Assembly: GCF_000264055.1 (NCBI RefSeq)
Contig: NZ_AJXL01000007.1
Span: forward strand, 1-63,280
Length of the DNA: 63,280 bases
Source: Flavobacterium sp. ACAM 123
Lineage (GTDB): Bacteria > Bacteroidota > Bacteroidia > Flavobacteriales > Flavobacteriaceae
Direction of reading: 5' to 3'
The notes beneath the pieces were generated by a model. It saw only the letters and a list, made by a program, of their open reading frames with translations, was not told the origin of the DNA and ran no database searches. The translations under genes were made by a program, and so were the position numbers. Position 1 is the stretch's first letter. Every line of letters begins with the position of its first letter. This document shows positions 45,580 through 54,585 of the stretch, piece by piece.

Positions 45580-45611
45580 AAAGCCTTAAAAGGAATTCCT
45601 TTTAAGGCTTT
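45580..45611 (-). terminator. Perfectly palindromic terminator after ompA
   Basis: AAAGCCTTAAAAGGAA / TTCCTTTTAAGGCTTT, a 32-base perfect palindrome, starts 20 bases beyond the OmpA stop. It has a T run on the minus strand. Confidence 0.82.
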
Positions 45612-45630
45612 AATATAATTTAAGAATAAA

Positions 45631-46884
45631 TTATTTTATTCTGAAAGTAACTTTTCTAACTAATTTTCTAGCACCTTCTGAATCTTTCTCAACAGAAGTA
45701 TCTTCACCTGCTGCGATAACACTTAATCTTGAAGCATCGATATTAGCTTTAGTTAAAATATTTTTCACATTAGCAGCTCTTTCATTAGATAACTTATCGT
45801 TGTATGCAGATCTTCCTAATTCATCAGCATGACCGATTATATCAACTGAAGCGCTTGGATTGTTTCTTAAATACGTTAAGATAAAATCAATACCTGTAGT
45901 AGAAACAGTTGTTGGATTTGTTTTGTCAAAATCAAAATAAGTAGCTACATAACCACCGTTGATCAAGCTTTTGATTAATTCATTATTAGTTGCAGTAGAC
46001 TGATTGTTTTTATTAACGTAGTTAGCTAATAAATAGTTTTCTAATTCGTCAGGAACGTTATTGTTGTTTAAATCAATAGCTCTACCTTTAGAATCAACCA
46101 TTACACCAGAAACAGTGTTTTTTTCAAGATCTAAATAATCAGCAACTCCATCTTGATCAGTATCAATCAACATAGTTTCTAGATTGTCAACTCTTTCTGT
46201 TAAAGCTAAGACATCTTTATCGATAAGAGTGACCCAGTCAGCGTGTTTGTCATTTTTACCTAAGTAAACAGTTACACCTACAGTACCATTAAAAAGAACT
46301 CCACCAAATCCTCTTGAACCGATAGTACTTTGTCCGTCAAAGGCATGATCTTGTTTAGCATTAAGGATTGTCGTAAAATCTCCTGTTAGGGCAATTCTGT
46401 CAGATAATTTAATTTGACCAGTTACACCAGCTATAAAGTTACCCATTCTGTCTTTTAATGCAGAATTTTCATCTTCTAATTGAGATAGTCCGAAACCAGC
46501 ATGACCTAACAAGCCAATAGTATTAGTCCAAGTTTCAAAGTTCATGATTCTTCCCAAGTTAGCAACACCTTGTAAATCTGCCCTGTAATATTTAGTGTCA
46601 AAACTTCTTGAATCTTCACCTTCTTTAAAACTATTGTATCCAAAATCAGCTTTCAAACCAAATTTGTTGTTAAACATATATCTAACTCCTAAATCGGCTA
46701 CATATGCGCTTGCTACTGAAGTTCTATAACCATTGGTCATAGGTCTCATAGGTTTGTTCAAACCACCTGATAACTCAACTGACCATTGGTTGAATTCAGG
46801 ATTTACCGTTTTTACTGGCTCTGTTTGAGCTGATACTGTTGCGAATGCCGAAGCAAAAACCAACGAAAGTATAATCTTTTTCAT
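45631..46884 (-). CDS. OmpA-family outer-membrane protein
   Basis: A 417-residue major-porin-type protein with a signal peptide (cleaved after VSAQ, about 20) and an eight-strand barrel (about 30-215). A calcium-binding thrombospondin type 3-like link (DTDQDGVADYLDLE) precedes the C-terminal OmpA domain (about 300-417). There YFDFDKTNP and DIIGHADELGRSAYNDKLSNERA bind peptidoglycan. It is probably an abundant structural protein: it has its own promoter element and a strong terminator. A truncated paralogue of its barrel lies at 53759-54370. Confidence 0.95.
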   Translation of the reverse strand: MKKIILSLVFASAFATVSAQTEPVKTVNPEFNQWSVELSGGLNKPMRPMTNGYRTSVASAYVADLGVRYMFNNKFGLKADFGYNSFKEGEDSRSFDTKYYRADLQGVANLGRIMNFETWTNTIGLLGHAGFGLSQLEDENSALKDRMGNFIAGVTGQIKLSDRIALTGDFTTILNAKQDHAFDGQSTIGSRGFGGVLFNGTVGVTVYLGKNDKHADWVTLIDKDVLALTERVDNLETMLIDTDQDGVADYLDLEKNTVSGVMVDSKGRAIDLNNNNVPDELENYLLANYVNKNNQSTATNNELIKSLINGGYVATYFDFDKTNPTTVSTTGIDFILTYLRNNPSASVDIIGHADELGRSAYNDKLSNERAANVKNILTKANIDASRLSVIAAGEDTSVEKDSEGARKLVRKVTFRIK

Positions 46885-46909
46885 TTTTATCTATTGATTA
46901 GAATTTCTG

Positions 46910-46917
46910 CAAAAGTA
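46910..46917 (-). promoter_or_regulatory. -7 promoter element for ompA
   Basis: TACTTTTG on the minus strand matches TAnnTTTG, 26 bases before the ATG. Confidence 0.55.
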
Positions 46918-47118
46918 ACGAATTTTGTTTAATAAGAATTTTCAAACAGTAAATTTTACAAAAATCAAATTTAATTTTATAAAATTCAGTGTAAAATGAT
47001 AAAATATCTAGATTATATTACGTTTTTAATAATGTTCTAGCAGAATTGTGTCGCTATTTCATTTGTTGTCGTAATGCACATGTGACTAGAGTTCAGTTTT
47101 TTAACAAGAAAAAGCATC

Positions 47119-47808
47119 TCATTTTAACTGTTTTAAGACTTCGGTCATTTTTTTATAGGTCATGAAGTTTTTATGAACTATTTGATGGTCAATTTTTTCA
47201 TGTGCCCATGTAGTATGAAATGGGATATGAACGGCATGCCCTCCAATGGCCAAAACGGGTAAAACATCTGATTTTAGTGAATTTCCAATCATAAAAAATT
47301 CGGATGGTTGTATTTCTAATCGTCTAATCAAGTCGGTGTAATCAACCTCCTGTTTGTCTGACATCACTTCAATATGATGAAAATAATGTCCTAGTCCTGA
47401 ATTATGCAATTTTCTGCGCTGATCTAATAAGTCGCCTTTGGTGGCAACTACCAGCTTATATTTCCCATGCAGAGCTTCCAGTGTTTCTTCAACACCATCC
47501 AATAAAACGATCGGTTTTTCAAGTAGTTCCTTACCATATTGTACTATTTTTTCGATTATTTCAACGGGAAGGGTGTTATTTGAAATACGCATTGCTGCTT
47601 CAATCATAGAAAGAATATAGCCTTTTATACCATATCCGTATAGTTGTAGGTTATCGATTTCCATTTTAAACAGTTCTTTAGAAATACTTTGATGTGACAA
47701 ATAATCTTCCATCAAACCACAAAATTTTTTCTCCGTTTCAGCAAAATAAGTTTCGTTGATGAATAAAGTGTCATCAGCATCGAAGGCAATTACTTTTAAA
47801 TTTTTCAT
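47119..47808 (-). CDS. HAD-family hydrolase
   Basis: A 229-residue phosphatase-type protein. Motif I is AFDADDTLF (nucleophile Asp), motif II is in VVATKG and motif III/IV in MIGNSLKSDVLPVLAIGG. The helical cap between is of C1 type. It is 9 bases after the EamA transporter gene and thus co-transcribed with it. Substrate unknown. Confidence 0.9.
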   Translation of the reverse strand: MKNLKVIAFDADDTLFINETYFAETEKKFCGLMEDYLSHQSISKELFKMEIDNLQLYGYGIKGYILSMIEAAMRISNNTLPVEIIEKIVQYGKELLEKPIVLLDGVEETLEALHGKYKLVVATKGDLLDQRRKLHNSGLGHYFHHIEVMSDKQEVDYTDLIRRLEIQPSEFFMIGNSLKSDVLPVLAIGGHAVHIPFHTTWAHEKIDHQIVHKNFMTYKKMTEVLKQLK

Positions 47809-47817
47809 GTTGTTTTT

Positions 47818-48729
47818 TTAGTCCTGAAGAGGGATGTCCTCCTTAGTGTTTTTTACTATGTTTTTTATCGAAAGCGTTTTTGTGTAAAAGGTAATTCGGA
47901 TACCCAAAAGTAAAATAAGCCCCCCAATAATCATATTCAATGTAATTTGCTCCTCTAAAAAGAACCAAGCTAATAGCGAGGTCAAAACGGCTTGGCCTAA
48001 TAAACTGAGTGAAACTCTGGTGGTGCGCATGTGCTGTGTGGCATAACTAATCGACAACCAAGCTATCAATTGACATACGACCGCCTGAATACATAAAACG
48101 AACCAACCTGCGTCCGAAAACCCGAAAAATGGCTCGTCAAGTAGGGCACAAACAACACCTAAAAACACCGTTGATGATAGAAGGCTGATTGTCATGAAAG
48201 AGAGTACGTCCATTTGAGAGAGCACTTTTTTACTCATTAGTAAATATACTGAATACAAAACTCCAGCTAATACGGCCAGTAGAAATGCTGTATCGAAATC
48301 TAATTCCAAGAAAAATTTAAAACCTACCAACATAGCCATTCCAAATAATGCCACTGTCGTTCCAATCCAAAAATTAGTTGCCGGTTTGGTGTTTAGAAAG
48401 ACGTAGGAAATAATACCTACCCAAAGCGGAGCTAAATTGACAAGCAAGGAAGCTTGCGTAGCACTTGAATTTTGAATTGCGATATTCCAAACGGCCACAT
48501 CAGAAGCAAATAGCACCCCGCAAAGTAGGGCTAGAATTAAAATTTTTTTGTTAGGAAGTTTTAATTTTTTTGTGATAAGCACATAGGGTAGTAGAATTGT
48601 AAGCGATATTGCCATTCTGTAAAACGCAGAAATTAATCCAGGAGTCAGCCTGAGTTTAACTAATATTGGAAAAATAGAAATACAAAGTATTCCAAAAGCT
48701 AAAGCTAATCTTGGTTTTGCGTTGGTCAT
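47818..48729 (-). CDS. EamA/DMT family transporter
   Basis: A 303-residue inner-membrane protein with about ten helices in two EamA repeats. FRMAISLTILLPYVLI and VSLSLLGQAVLTSLLAWFFL mark the two halves. It is a second, diverged member of the family in this window (see 36500-37444). It forms a pair with the HAD gene downstream. Substrate unknown. Confidence 0.9.
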   Translation of the reverse strand: MTNAKPRLALAFGILCISIFPILVKLRLTPGLISAFYRMAISLTILLPYVLITKKLKLPNKKILILALLCGVLFASDVAVWNIAIQNSSATQASLLVNLAPLWVGIISYVFLNTKPATNFWIGTTVALFGMAMLVGFKFFLELDFDTAFLLAVLAGVLYSVYLLMSKKVLSQMDVLSFMTISLLSSTVFLGVVCALLDEPFFGFSDAGWFVLCIQAVVCQLIAWLSISYATQHMRTTRVSLSLLGQAVLTSLLAWFFLEEQITLNMIIGGLILLLGIRITFYTKTLSIKNIVKNTKEDIPLQD

Positions 48730-48899
48730 TTATATAGTATCAGAAAATTAAACTAGCCTATCGAAATTGATTGGCATTTTTAGGTCTTTTAAAACAACTT
48801 TTATATTCGAAAAAGAATGTTCAGACGTGAATTTTACTCCAAATTTGCAAATTTCCTACCGTTGCAGCAGAAAGTAATTTGCAAATTAGTGGTAACCTC

Positions 48900-50957
48900 T
48901 TAATTTATAGTCTCGCCATTCGCCGCTTCAGTATCTGGGTTAACAAAAACTAATTTCCCTTCTTTACTTGTGGTCATCAAGATCATTCCTTGACTTTCCA
49001 CACCTCGTAAGTTTCTTGGTGCTAAGTTTACTAATACGGTCACTTTTTTGCCAACAATATCTTCCGGTTTGAAGCTCTCGGCAATTCCTGAAACGATGGT
49101 GCGAACATCAATTCCAGTATCCACTTTTAAAATCAGTAATTTATTCGCTTTAGGCATTTTCGAAGCTTCGATAATAGTACCAACACGCATATCTATTTTG
49201 GCGAAATCATCAAACTGAATCGCTTCTTTTTGAGGTTCCACTACTTTGTTTTCCGCTTTGTTGGCTACTTTAGTTGCTTCCAGTTTGTCTATTTGTTTCT
49301 GAATTTCTTCATCTTCAATTTTGGCAAAAAGCAATTCTGCCTCGCCTATTTGATGTCCTGCAGGAATTAAATCAGATGTTTCTGAAATCGTACTCCAAGA
49401 CAGCGGCATTTCTATTTTTAAAATTCGGGACAATTTCTTGGCGGTAAAAGGCAAGAACGGTTCGCAAAGCGAACTCAAAGCGGCGGCGATTTGCAAAGCC
49501 ACATACATTTGTGTTTGCACGCGCTCTGGATTGTCTTTGATTACTTTCCAAGGCTCTTCATCGGCTAAATATTTATTTCCTAAACGCGCTACATTCATTA
49601 ATTCACCAAGTGCTTCTCTAAATCTGTATCGTTCAACAGAACTAGAAATTACCGCCGGATAGGCTTTTAATTCTGTTAAAGTCGCTTCGTCCACCTCAGA
49701 GAATTTATTTGGTTTAGGAACTGCACCATTATAATATTTATTGGTTAAAACCACCACGCGATTAATGAAATTACCATAAATAGCTACCAATTCATTGTTA
49801 TTTCTCGCCTGAAAATCTTTCCACGTAAAATCATTGTCTTTAGTTTCTGGAGCGTTAGAAGTCAATGCGTAACGCAAAACATCTTGCTGACCAGGAAAAT
49901 CTTCCAGATATTCGTGCAGCCAAACCGCCCAGTTTTTAGAAGTAGACAATTTATTTCCTTCTAAGTTCAAGAACTCATTTGCTGGCACATTGTTTGGCAA
50001 AACATAACTTCCTTCTGCTTTTAACATCGCGGGAAAAATGATACAATGAAAAACAATATTGTCTTTCCCTATAAAGTGAACCAACTTTGTATCTTTATCT
50101 TTCCAGTACGGTTCCCATTCTTTTCCTTCGCGCAAAGCCCATTCTTTGGTAGCCGAGATGTATCCAATAGGGGCATCAAACCACACGTATAATTTTTTTC
50201 CTTCGGCACCTTCAACGGGAACATCAATTCCCCAGTCGAGGTCACGCGTTACCGCACGAGGTTCTAATCCGCCATCGATCCAAGATTTTACTTGACCGTA
50301 AACATTGGGTTTCCAGTCGTTTTTATGGCCAACAAGGATCCACTCTTTTAAGAATTCTTCATAACGATCCAAAGGTAAAAACCAGTGTTTCGTTGATTTC
50401 ATAATAGGCGTTTCTCCCGTAATAGTAGATTTTGGATTAATTAAATCCGTTGCGTTAAGCGTTGACCCACATTTTTCACATTGATCTCCATAGGCTTCCT
50501 CATTGCCGCATTTTGGGCAAGTTCCTACTACGAAACGATCTGCTAAGAACTGATCTGCTTTGGCATCATAGAGTTGCTCTGTTACTTGTTCTATAAAATC
50601 GCCTTTTTCATATAAAGTCTTGAAAAATTCCGAAGCTGTATCGTGGTGAATTTTAGCCGAAGTTCGAGAATAGTTGTCAAACGAAATATCAAAGTCAATA
50701 AACGATTTACGAATAATTCCGTCGTATTTATCGATTACTTCCTGAGGCGTGATGCCTTCTTTTTTAGCTTTCATTGAAATGGCAACTCCGTGCTCATCGC
50801 TTCCGCAAACAAATAAAACATCTCTTCCTTGCAATCTCAGGTAACGGGAATAAATATCAGAAGGCACGTAAACACCTGCCAAATGACCAATGTGAATTGG
50901 TCCGTTTGTGTAAGGCAATGCCGCTGTAATCGTATATCTTTTTGGATTCTGTGTCAT
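48900..50957 (-). CDS. metG: Methionyl-tRNA synthetase
   Basis: Class I aminoacyl-tRNA synthetase charging tRNA-Met. At 685 residues it has the HIGH motif ([10 protein letters not shown]), the zinc knuckle ([20 protein letters not shown]), the KMSKS-like NKLSTSKNW near 340, an anticodon-binding helical domain, and a C-terminal EMAP/tRNA-binding OB domain ([18 protein letters not shown]) for dimerisation. It is monocistronic, with -7 element TATTTTTG 42 bases upstream. Confidence 0.97.
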   Translation of the reverse strand: MTQNPKRYTITAALPYTNGPIHIGHLAGVYVPSDIYSRYLRLQGRDVLFVCGSDEHGVAISMKAKKEGITPQEVIDKYDGIIRKSFIDFDISFDNYSRTSAKIHHDTASEFFKTLYEKGDFIEQVTEQLYDAKADQFLADRFVVGTCPKCGNEEAYGDQCEKCGSTLNATDLINPKSTITGETPIMKSTKHWFLPLDRYEEFLKEWILVGHKNDWKPNVYGQVKSWIDGGLEPRAVTRDLDWGIDVPVEGAEGKKLYVWFDAPIGYISATKEWALREGKEWEPYWKDKDTKLVHFIGKDNIVFHCIIFPAMLKAEGSYVLPNNVPANEFLNLEGNKLSTSKNWAVWLHEYLEDFPGQQDVLRYALTSNAPETKDNDFTWKDFQARNNNELVAIYGNFINRVVVLTNKYYNGAVPKPNKFSEVDEATLTELKAYPAVISSSVERYRFREALGELMNVARLGNKYLADEEPWKVIKDNPERVQTQMYVALQIAAALSSLCEPFLPFTAKKLSRILKIEMPLSWSTISETSDLIPAGHQIGEAELLFAKIEDEEIQKQIDKLEATKVANKAENKVVEPQKEAIQFDDFAKIDMRVGTIIEASKMPKANKLLILKVDTGIDVRTIVSGIAESFKPEDIVGKKVTVLVNLAPRNLRGVESQGMILMTTSKEGKLVFVNPDTEAANGETIN

Positions 50958-50998
50958 ATAATTAATTTTAGATTCTGAAATTAATTCAGAATGCGGTG

Positions 50999-51006
50999 CA
51001 AAAATA
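50999..51006 (-). promoter_or_regulatory. -7 promoter element for metG
   Basis: TATTTTTG on the minus strand fits TAnnTTTG upstream of metG. Confidence 0.45.
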
Positions 51007-51025
51007 AGAAATAGAATTTTTATTT

Positions 51026-51109
51026 GGAGCTATTTCCCGCTATCCGTTATAATCTTTTCTTTTTTTAAGGAAAAAAAGAAAAGGATTTCCACTGCTATCG
51101 CGGCTAGGG
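51026..51109 (+). repeat. Dispersed hairpin repeat, copy C
   Basis: GGAGCTATTTCCCGCTATCCG...AATCTTTTCTTTTTTT-AAGG-AAAAAAAGAAAAGGATTTCCACTGCTATCGCGGCTAGGG. It has conserved flanks, and its A/T stem differs from those of copies A, B and D. It lies just upstream of the metG promoter. Confidence 0.8.
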
Positions 51110-51142
51110 ATTTGAGAATTCCACAATATTTATCCCCAAACT
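51110..51142. other. Short spacer between repeat copy C and the long inverted repeat
   Basis: AT-rich spacer with nothing recognisable. Confidence 0.4.
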
Positions 51143-51352
51143 TGTCCTTCTGACGCAGGAGGAATCGCATCAAGCATGTCAAGCTTTGTGAATTAATTAT
51201 TTGATCTCTCCTTGATCGGAATTATAAAGAAACAATGTAAATGTGTTCAAATCAGTCTATAAAAACACTCCAATCAAGCATTGTTGCACCTTCATGGATT
51301 TTAATTAGTGGTGGCGTTACTTGATGGGATTCCTCGTTCTTTGGAAAGACCA
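51143..51352. repeat. Long imperfect inverted repeat (MITE-like)
   Basis: The left end TGTCCTTCTGACGCAGGAGG (continuing AATCGCATCAAG) and the right end CTTGATGGGATTCCTCGTTC (continuing TTTGGAAAGACCA) are inverted copies. GAGGAATC-CATCAAG differs at one base. The interior of about 145 bases has no frame. It resembles the degenerate inverted repeats often found between Bacteroidota genes. No transposase or target-site duplication is clear. The remaining 290 bases up to 51644 hold nothing recognisable. Confidence 0.5.
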
Positions 51353-51644
51353 TATTGTGGAAAGACATAATCTATAGAAGCTTTGGTTTAAGAATTAAAA
51401 AGAAGAATGTGTTTGTATCCAATTCATCTATTGAAATAACACTACGCAAATGAAATAAATAATTTTTCATAACTTTGATTCGAGATAAATAAAATTGCAG
51501 AACTACTTTAACGCTTTTACTTATACCGTAATGTTTCAATGAATTTTTATAGCAAGCGAACGTTATTTATGGAGAAGACAAAGAGCCTACAAAAAACTAG
51601 CTTTTAAATAGCTAAGGCAATAAGCCAGATTAAATAGAATCCCT

Positions 51645-51962
51645 ATGAATAAATCTTATATAACGTGTTTAGACTGTGGTACGGTTAACTTAAATAAGGA
51701 ATATTGTTGTAACTGCGGCGCTATATTAGATGTAGTGCTGAAGCGCAAACTTGAAAGGGAAAAAAAGATTCAAGAAAAAATGGAGCTCAAAGAAAGAACA
51801 AAGAAAGAGCCAAGTAAAATAGAACTCTTTTTAAAAAACGGTGTACAACACTCAAATATCCTAGTGCGCATTCTTTTTCAAGCAGTCTATTCAATTTGGA
51901 TTTTCTTTGCCATAGTAATTGGAGGACTTATTTCCTTAATTGTTGCAGCTGCAGCAGGTTAA
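51645..51962 (+). CDS. Zinc-ribbon membrane protein, unknown function
   Basis: A 105-residue protein. The N-terminal zinc ribbon (CLDCG...CCNCGA) is followed by a charged coiled coil of Lys/Glu-rich residues (about 30-65) and one membrane helix near the C terminus (IWIFFAIVIGGLISLIVAAAA). It is the first of three short genes in a row (51645-52504), each with a membrane segment. I recognise no family. Confidence 0.7.
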   Translation: MNKSYITCLDCGTVNLNKEYCCNCGAILDVVLKRKLEREKKIQEKMELKERTKKEPSKIELFLKNGVQHSNILVRILFQAVYSIWIFFAIVIGGLISLIVAAAAG

Positions 51963-51975
51963 ACAAAAAGTAGAA

Positions 51976-52140
51976 ATGAAGATATCAAAACAAAATCGCC
52001 AGAATGCCTTTTTTAAAAGACAGGCAAAGAGTAAAAATTTATTTTGGAGAATATTCACTAAAGCGTTTAGTTCCTCTTGGGGCATTGGAGCACTTTTAGC
52101 GGCTCTTTCGGCTTGGACAGCTGGCATTTTGTATGTTTAG
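51976..52140 (+). CDS. Small membrane protein
   Basis: 54 residues from ATG at 51976: a basic N terminus (MKISKQNRQNAFFKRQAKSK) and one hydrophobic segment (SSWGIGALLAALSAWTAGIL). It begins 13 bases after the preceding gene and overlaps the next by 8 bases, so it belongs to the same small operon. Unknown role. Confidence 0.6.
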   Translation: MKISKQNRQNAFFKRQAKSKNLFWRIFTKAFSSSWGIGALLAALSAWTAGILYV

Positions 52141-52504
52141 AAGAGTGGTGTATAGTCTGATGTTTCTGACCGCTATGACAATCTATCTCATGCAGCGGTT
52201 GAGTTTGCCATTAAACTCTTTTATCAATAATTATGTTAATGACTTTCTGTGTCTTCCTTTATTGCTAGGCGCGATGACCTTTGTAATTCAACGTCTTAAA
52301 AATGATAATTCTTTTCAATTTTCCATTGGTTTTGTTGTTTTTTTAGCGGGCTATTATTCTTTTTATTTCGAATATTATCTTCCTGGAGTCAATTCAAGGT
52401 ATACAGCAGATTGGATTGACGTGATTTTATATTTTTCAGGCGGATTTGTTTTCTTTTTTAGTGAAAAGCAAAAAACAAAGGACTTTCGTCATAGAAATCT
52501 TTAA
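52133..52504 (+). CDS. Multi-pass membrane protein, unknown function
   Basis: A 123-residue protein with four hydrophobic segments (about 5-20, 36-52, 66-84, 98-112), the last followed by a basic tail. Typical of exosortase- or VanZ-like size but without their motifs, so no family is assigned. It overlaps the previous 54-codon gene by 8 bases. Confidence 0.65.
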   Translation: MFRRVVYSLMFLTAMTIYLMQRLSLPLNSFINNYVNDFLCLPLLLGAMTFVIQRLKNDNSFQFSIGFVVFLAGYYSFYFEYYLPGVNSRYTADWIDVILYFSGGFVFFFSEKQKTKDFRHRNL

Positions 52505-52601
52505 AAGTCCATTTAAGCTGCTGCACCTTCTAGCCGATTTTAACCCGTTCTTCCTGTCTCTTTCTTTATATTTGTAGGCCTAATTAAAAAAATGGCAATT
52601 T

Positions 52602-52757
52602 ATGGCAAAAGGACCCGAAAAAAACACTAAAAATAAGGCTTTACACAGCAAATTGCTCAATCGGAAAAACACGAAACTTCAAGAAGAAAAAAAAGCAAAA
52701 GCATTACGTTTAAAAGCTTTAGTGGAAAGAATGAATCAGCAAAAGAATAAAGAATAG
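52602..52757 (+). CDS. Very basic 51-residue protein
   Basis: ATG at 52602 gives 51 residues rich in Lys, Asn, Gln and Leu (MAKGPEKNTKNKALHSKLLN to MNQQKNKE), most likely one long helix. A TAGGCCTAAT palindrome precedes it. Similar tiny basic helical proteins are common in flavobacterial genomes, with unknown role. It is too short to be sure; the Lys-rich composition and clean start support it. Confidence 0.5.
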   Translation: MAKGPEKNTKNKALHSKLLNRKNTKLQEEKKAKALRLKALVERMNQQKNKE

Positions 52758-52934
52758 TAAAACATCAGAACCGATTAATCATATCTCACCGTATTTCTAT
52801 TTTATTTTCCCTGTTAACGCAACCGTCGCGCTTGTGCCTGTTAACTCACTCGTAACACAAATAAAACTATTGAGCATTTTCTCCATCCAATATTTTACTC
52901 GAAATTTGCATATAACTATTAAATAAAAACCCAC

Positions 52935-53474
52935 ATGGAATTCGGTAGTATCATTATTTCAGAAACCGCAGCGAAAAGCGAAAACCCGCAGGACGTTATT
53001 AACTCTAATATTTCAGTTATTAACCTAATGAGAGAGGAAAAAATTGACGATGACTTGATTCACGAAGACGCCTTGATGAGTTATTATTTAGATTATTACA
53101 CCGCTCAATATACCGAAGGGAATTTTGCCCAATTTGTGTACAACTCCCGTTGGAATACGGAGTTAAATGAACTGATCGAAGAAGGATTGGCCTTACTTGG
53201 CGCCGAAAAGCATTTGGAGTTATTCCAGCAACAATGCCAAAAAGTCAAATTGATGAGCGCTGTAAAACGAGATAAATTCTTCAAATCGAAACTCGAAGGT
53301 GTAAACCCAATCCGGGATTTGATGAATAGTAATACTTTTTTTGAAATAGAAGAAAACCTAGTTCAACTCAATGGCGCTTTCTTAAAATCCCATCCTGATA
53401 TTGAAGTGCTCGCAGTAGACGATATGTTTGCCACACTAGAAGAATTTGTGGGACATGATATTAAAAGGTCTTAA
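52935..53474 (+). CDS. DMP19-family (DUF4375) protein
   Basis: A 179-residue soluble protein. DYYTAQYTEGNFAQFVYNS followed by EEGLALLGAEKHLELF is the core of DUF4375, the family of the DNA-mimic protein DMP19 from Neisseria. It is acidic overall (many Glu and Asp). DMP19 itself sequesters a regulator by imitating DNA; whether this homologue does so is unknown. Upstream is a basic 51-residue protein on the same strand, 177 bases away. Confidence 0.78.
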   Translation: MEFGSIIISETAAKSENPQDVINSNISVINLMREEKIDDDLIHEDALMSYYLDYYTAQYTEGNFAQFVYNSRWNTELNELIEEGLALLGAEKHLELFQQQCQKVKLMSAVKRDKFFKSKLEGVNPIRDLMNSNTFFEIEENLVQLNGAFLKSHPDIEVLAVDDMFATLEEFVGHDIKRS

Positions 53475-53758
53475 AGTCGCTTTTCAGTTTTTTTAAGCAC
53501 ATAGAAGCGTAGATTTTTGTTATTTGTCAAAAAGACATTTAATTTATGTAGGAATCATAGCTATGTAAAAATATGGAATACTATAAAACTCTTTTTGCAA
53601 TTGATTTTTCTTTGTCTAAAAATGCAGTGGTTATGCGTTTAAAAGATTTAAATCTTTGCGACGCTTTGATTTTGCTTTATGATCTTTGCGAGATAATTAG
53701 TATTGTACTGCATCGAAAATCCATATTAACGGAAACTTAAACCGTACGAATCTCAAGA

Positions 53759-54370
53759 TTAACGTCTGAAAAAGTAAATGAGGCCTAATGAAGAGTTTAG
53801 TAGGTTATTTTTCAAAGCTGATTCTGCGTCGGTTTTTGTTCTTCCGTCAAAATTAAGGGATTGTTTTGTGTGCATTAAACTCGAGATGTCGGCACTTAAT
53901 GATACGTTTCTAGAAACTTTTAAGGTCCCGGTAAAACCATAAATTAAGTTAATCATTTTATCCTGGTTTGTGCCGCTACGGAGCTGAGAAACTCCAGCCC
54001 CAGCATGAAATAATATCCCGACTGGATCTGCCCGATTATAAAGAGCTAATGCATAGCCTATATCGGCAACGGCTTGAATATCCATTCGTATATAGTTGCT
54101 GTCAAATTCTCTTGAGTTGTAGTTGTTTTTGAATTTATCATAACCACTATCTGCCTTTATACCTATGTATGGGTTAATGGTGTATCTTGTTCCTAAATCA
54201 ATATGATAGAAACTAGGGGTAGAAGTGAAGTAGCCACGAGTCATTGTATTGTACGGTTTGTTCAACCCCACATTGAATTCTAATAACTATTTCTCATAAT
54301 CTCCCCTATAGGCCTGGGCATTTAAATTCATAAGGACTGAAAGTAGCAGTAAAAGGAATGATTTTTTCAT
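53759..54370 (-). pseudogene. Truncated OmpA-like barrel gene with an in-frame stop
   Basis: From ATG at 54370 the frame gives signal peptide MKKSFLLLLLSVLMNLNAQA, then YRGDYEK and TAG (54289-54287), and continues in the same frame LLEFNVGLNKPYNTMTRGYF through a beta-barrel to the stop at 53759. The barrel follows the same pattern as the OmpA barrel at 45631-46884 (GL.KP...MT.GY.TS, D.GTRY, N.REFDS.Y.R.D.Q..A..G). There is no C-terminal peptidoglycan-binding domain. So it is a duplicated OmpA N-terminal half, ended early by the frame and cut by a nonsense codon. The 170 codons after the TAG lack a signal and are unlikely to work. Confidence 0.75.
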
Positions 54371-54532
54371 GTCCGTGAATAGAATAATAGTTGGTTTTAG
54401 TAAATTTATGATTTTTAGGAGAAAAAAGCTATTCTGCTTACCGAGTTGTGTTTAGTGCGCTATTTGTTTTACCTAACGTTGATAAGTAAGTTTTTCGTCA
54501 AAACTTTGTCTGATAAGTCTCAAACATTTCCT

Positions 54533-54540
54533 TAAATTTG
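54533..54540 (+). promoter_or_regulatory. -7 promoter element for serS
   Basis: TAAATTTG fits TAnnTTTG, 45 bases before the serS ATG. A TTG is found 24 bases upstream of it, which is a little long for a -33 element. Confidence 0.45.
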
Positions 54541-54585
54541 CTTTCTGTAAAGAGATAAAAACCTAAGAGTTATAAAATTCAAACT

